The translations under genes and the position numbers were made by a program. A DNA stretch of 64,000 nt from Anisakis pegreffii (taxonomy: Eukaryota > Nematoda > Chromadorea > Rhabditida > Anisakidae): contig JAPYMA010000881.1 in assembly GCA_035041965.1 (NCBI GenBank), positions 1-64,000 of the forward strand, given 5' to 3'. Below, piece by piece: positions 62,698 to 64,000 of the stretch (its first letter is position 1; the number at the start of each line of letters is the position of its first letter). The notes beneath the pieces were generated by a model. It did no database searches. It was given only the letters and a program-made list of their open reading frames with translations, and was not told the DNA's origin.

Positions 62698-64000
62698 TGC
62701 GTTGTGACACGTGGGAAAACGTCTAGGCAACTGTCGCGCCACGCACCATTCACATTTTCAAACATATCCTAATCTCAGCAAACTTATGAGCTTATGTCCA
62801 GGCAAGAACTTAAAACTTGAGCCTGTCCCTATCATGTGACATCCTGATAGTTTTTGCGGGGTTCTCTAGGCACTTTGCGATTCTGTCTCCATCATAGAAT
62901 CCCATCATATCATGCCTAGCAATGCTTCCCCTCATTATGCCTGGCGCGACAGCATCAAAAAGACGGTAATGAACGACGAGAGGATATACAAAACGATGAA
63001 GGCACGAAAACATAAAATAATCACAACAACAACACAAAATAATCACGTAAACAACAACAGCAACAGAACAATCAAACAAATATTCACATAAACACGGGCT
63101 TTCATTGGCTACATCCAATCGGACAATCCAAAACAAAATAACATGAACACATTCTAAAGAATATCTTAAAAATGAAACCAAAAGAAGCGAGCTGCAATCA
63201 CTTTGGCTCAACTCAAAATAAGTTTGAAGTCAAGTCAAGCTAATGATAAGTGAAGCTTGACTCAGGCCTTGTCTCCGTCTACACAAGGTATAGAGCAATC
63301 CGAGGAATGCTACCTACCTTTCTATTCCTCAAGTTGTCATCTGAGTGCTCGAATTATAAACTCTGAGAAACTTTCACAATATTGCCCTAAAACCACTTAT
63401 TGGGAACATACACATCAGCTCATTCCGAGTCTGAGAAGACCTTTTGTTAGCGACCAAGAGAAAATTCTAACGTCTATGCGCAGTTGAAACCGCACTTCTC
63501 TAGTTCAACCCTGGCCAGGGATACAAGCTACCGAAAGTGGTCGACTATTAAGAACAGAGGCGATTATTTTAATATTTGATTACATTTAAACATCTCTCCG
63601 TTACCAAATTAAAGAACCCATAATGCTTCACATCCCATTTAAATGGATTTCTTAAAGTTATCGAGTACCTTATTAGCACTTATGACGGACAATAACTGCA
63701 CTGGAAAGGGAAATAAGGATGGCATCATAGATGTGTATGAATGCCGTCATGACACTAGCAAATAGATAAGCTTCGGTGAGATACCACAAACACCTGAGAG
63801 ATTTCTCCTCACAACGCATTTAATAACATTGGAACTTTATTCCAGCTGTTATTAAACAGCACTACGAGGAAGATATGTTTCGAGTCACCAGTCAGCAACT
63901 CGTCTCTACTGGATGAGTGGTCCAGGCGAACTTTCCAGACCTACCACTAACTTCATAAGGTGATTCATAACCTATGTCTGTGAAGCTCATTTTTATAGAG
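62698..64000. other. Right end of window, no gene recognised
   Basis: Slightly more GC than the rest. A 133-codon minus-strand frame at 62810-63211 and a 76-codon plus-strand frame at 63257-63487 have no recognisable motif. They may be pieces of repeats or of genes that continue beyond the window. Confidence 0.35.

Noticed and set aside
63890..63945. CTGGATGAGTGGTCCAGGCGAA, reminiscent of a hammerhead ribozyme core
   Set aside because: The conserved CTGANGA is interrupted by an extra G and the required GAAA box is absent.
1..64000. Spliced-leader (SL1-like) RNA gene, rRNA, CRISPR array, telomeric TTAGGC arrays
   Set aside because: Looked for by eye on both strands; no convincing match found.

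Overview
The window looks like a stretch of a nematode chromosome. It is AT-rich and intron-rich, with long introns, many simple repeats and DNA-transposon remnants. The best clue to the lineage is an Rbfox-type RRM with the segment [12 protein letters not shown], which as I recall resembles the C. elegans FOX-1/ASD-1 version (NCATARVHSKK) rather than the vertebrate one (NNATARVMTNKK). Introns of up to about 9 kb suggest a large-genome parasitic nematode; the species cannot be told from the sequence. No bacterial-style operons, rRNA, convincing tRNA or CRISPR array is present.

Layout. 1-3478 is a satellite array of 403-bp units with a hint of a four-unit higher-order period, ending in an AGT-rich microsatellite. 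7630-8313 (minus) is a candidate Ly6/three-finger membrane protein. 8817-9315 is a very GC-rich non-autonomous hAT-like element with perfect inverted ends and an 8-bp target duplication. 13792 to about 37129 (minus) is one large Rbfox gene, rebuilt here as eight phase-compatible coding exons (486 aa). Its introns hold microsatellites, a Harbinger-type transposase scrap and several unassigned exon-like islands. 36187-36436, 41265-42008 and 46736-47349 are further hAT-like elements. 48442-55852 (plus) is a complete 18-exon gene for the coiled-coil protein CCDC186/CCCP-1 (755 aa), with all junctions in phase. Facing it on the minus strand are an RNase P subunit Rpp14-like gene (58321-59117, perhaps to 57950) and, upstream of that, a GPATCH2-like gene without a G-patch but with an R3H-like C-terminus (60266-61539). 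61919-62697 (plus) holds three phase-compatible exons of a gene I do not recognise.

Functional picture. Three of the recognised genes concern RNA (Rbfox splicing factor, RNase P subunit, GPATCH2-like protein) and one concerns dense-core vesicle traffic (CCDC186). They are ordinary neighbours rather than a pathway cluster. The points most worth a second look are the satellite's higher-order structure, the 93-nt RRM exon of the Rbfox gene (the same module that is skipped in vertebrate autoregulation), the orphan exon-like islands inside its introns, the frequent AAG splice acceptors, and the domain make-up of the GPATCH2-like protein. All exon models rest on reading frame, phase and splice-site inspection only; no transcript evidence was available.
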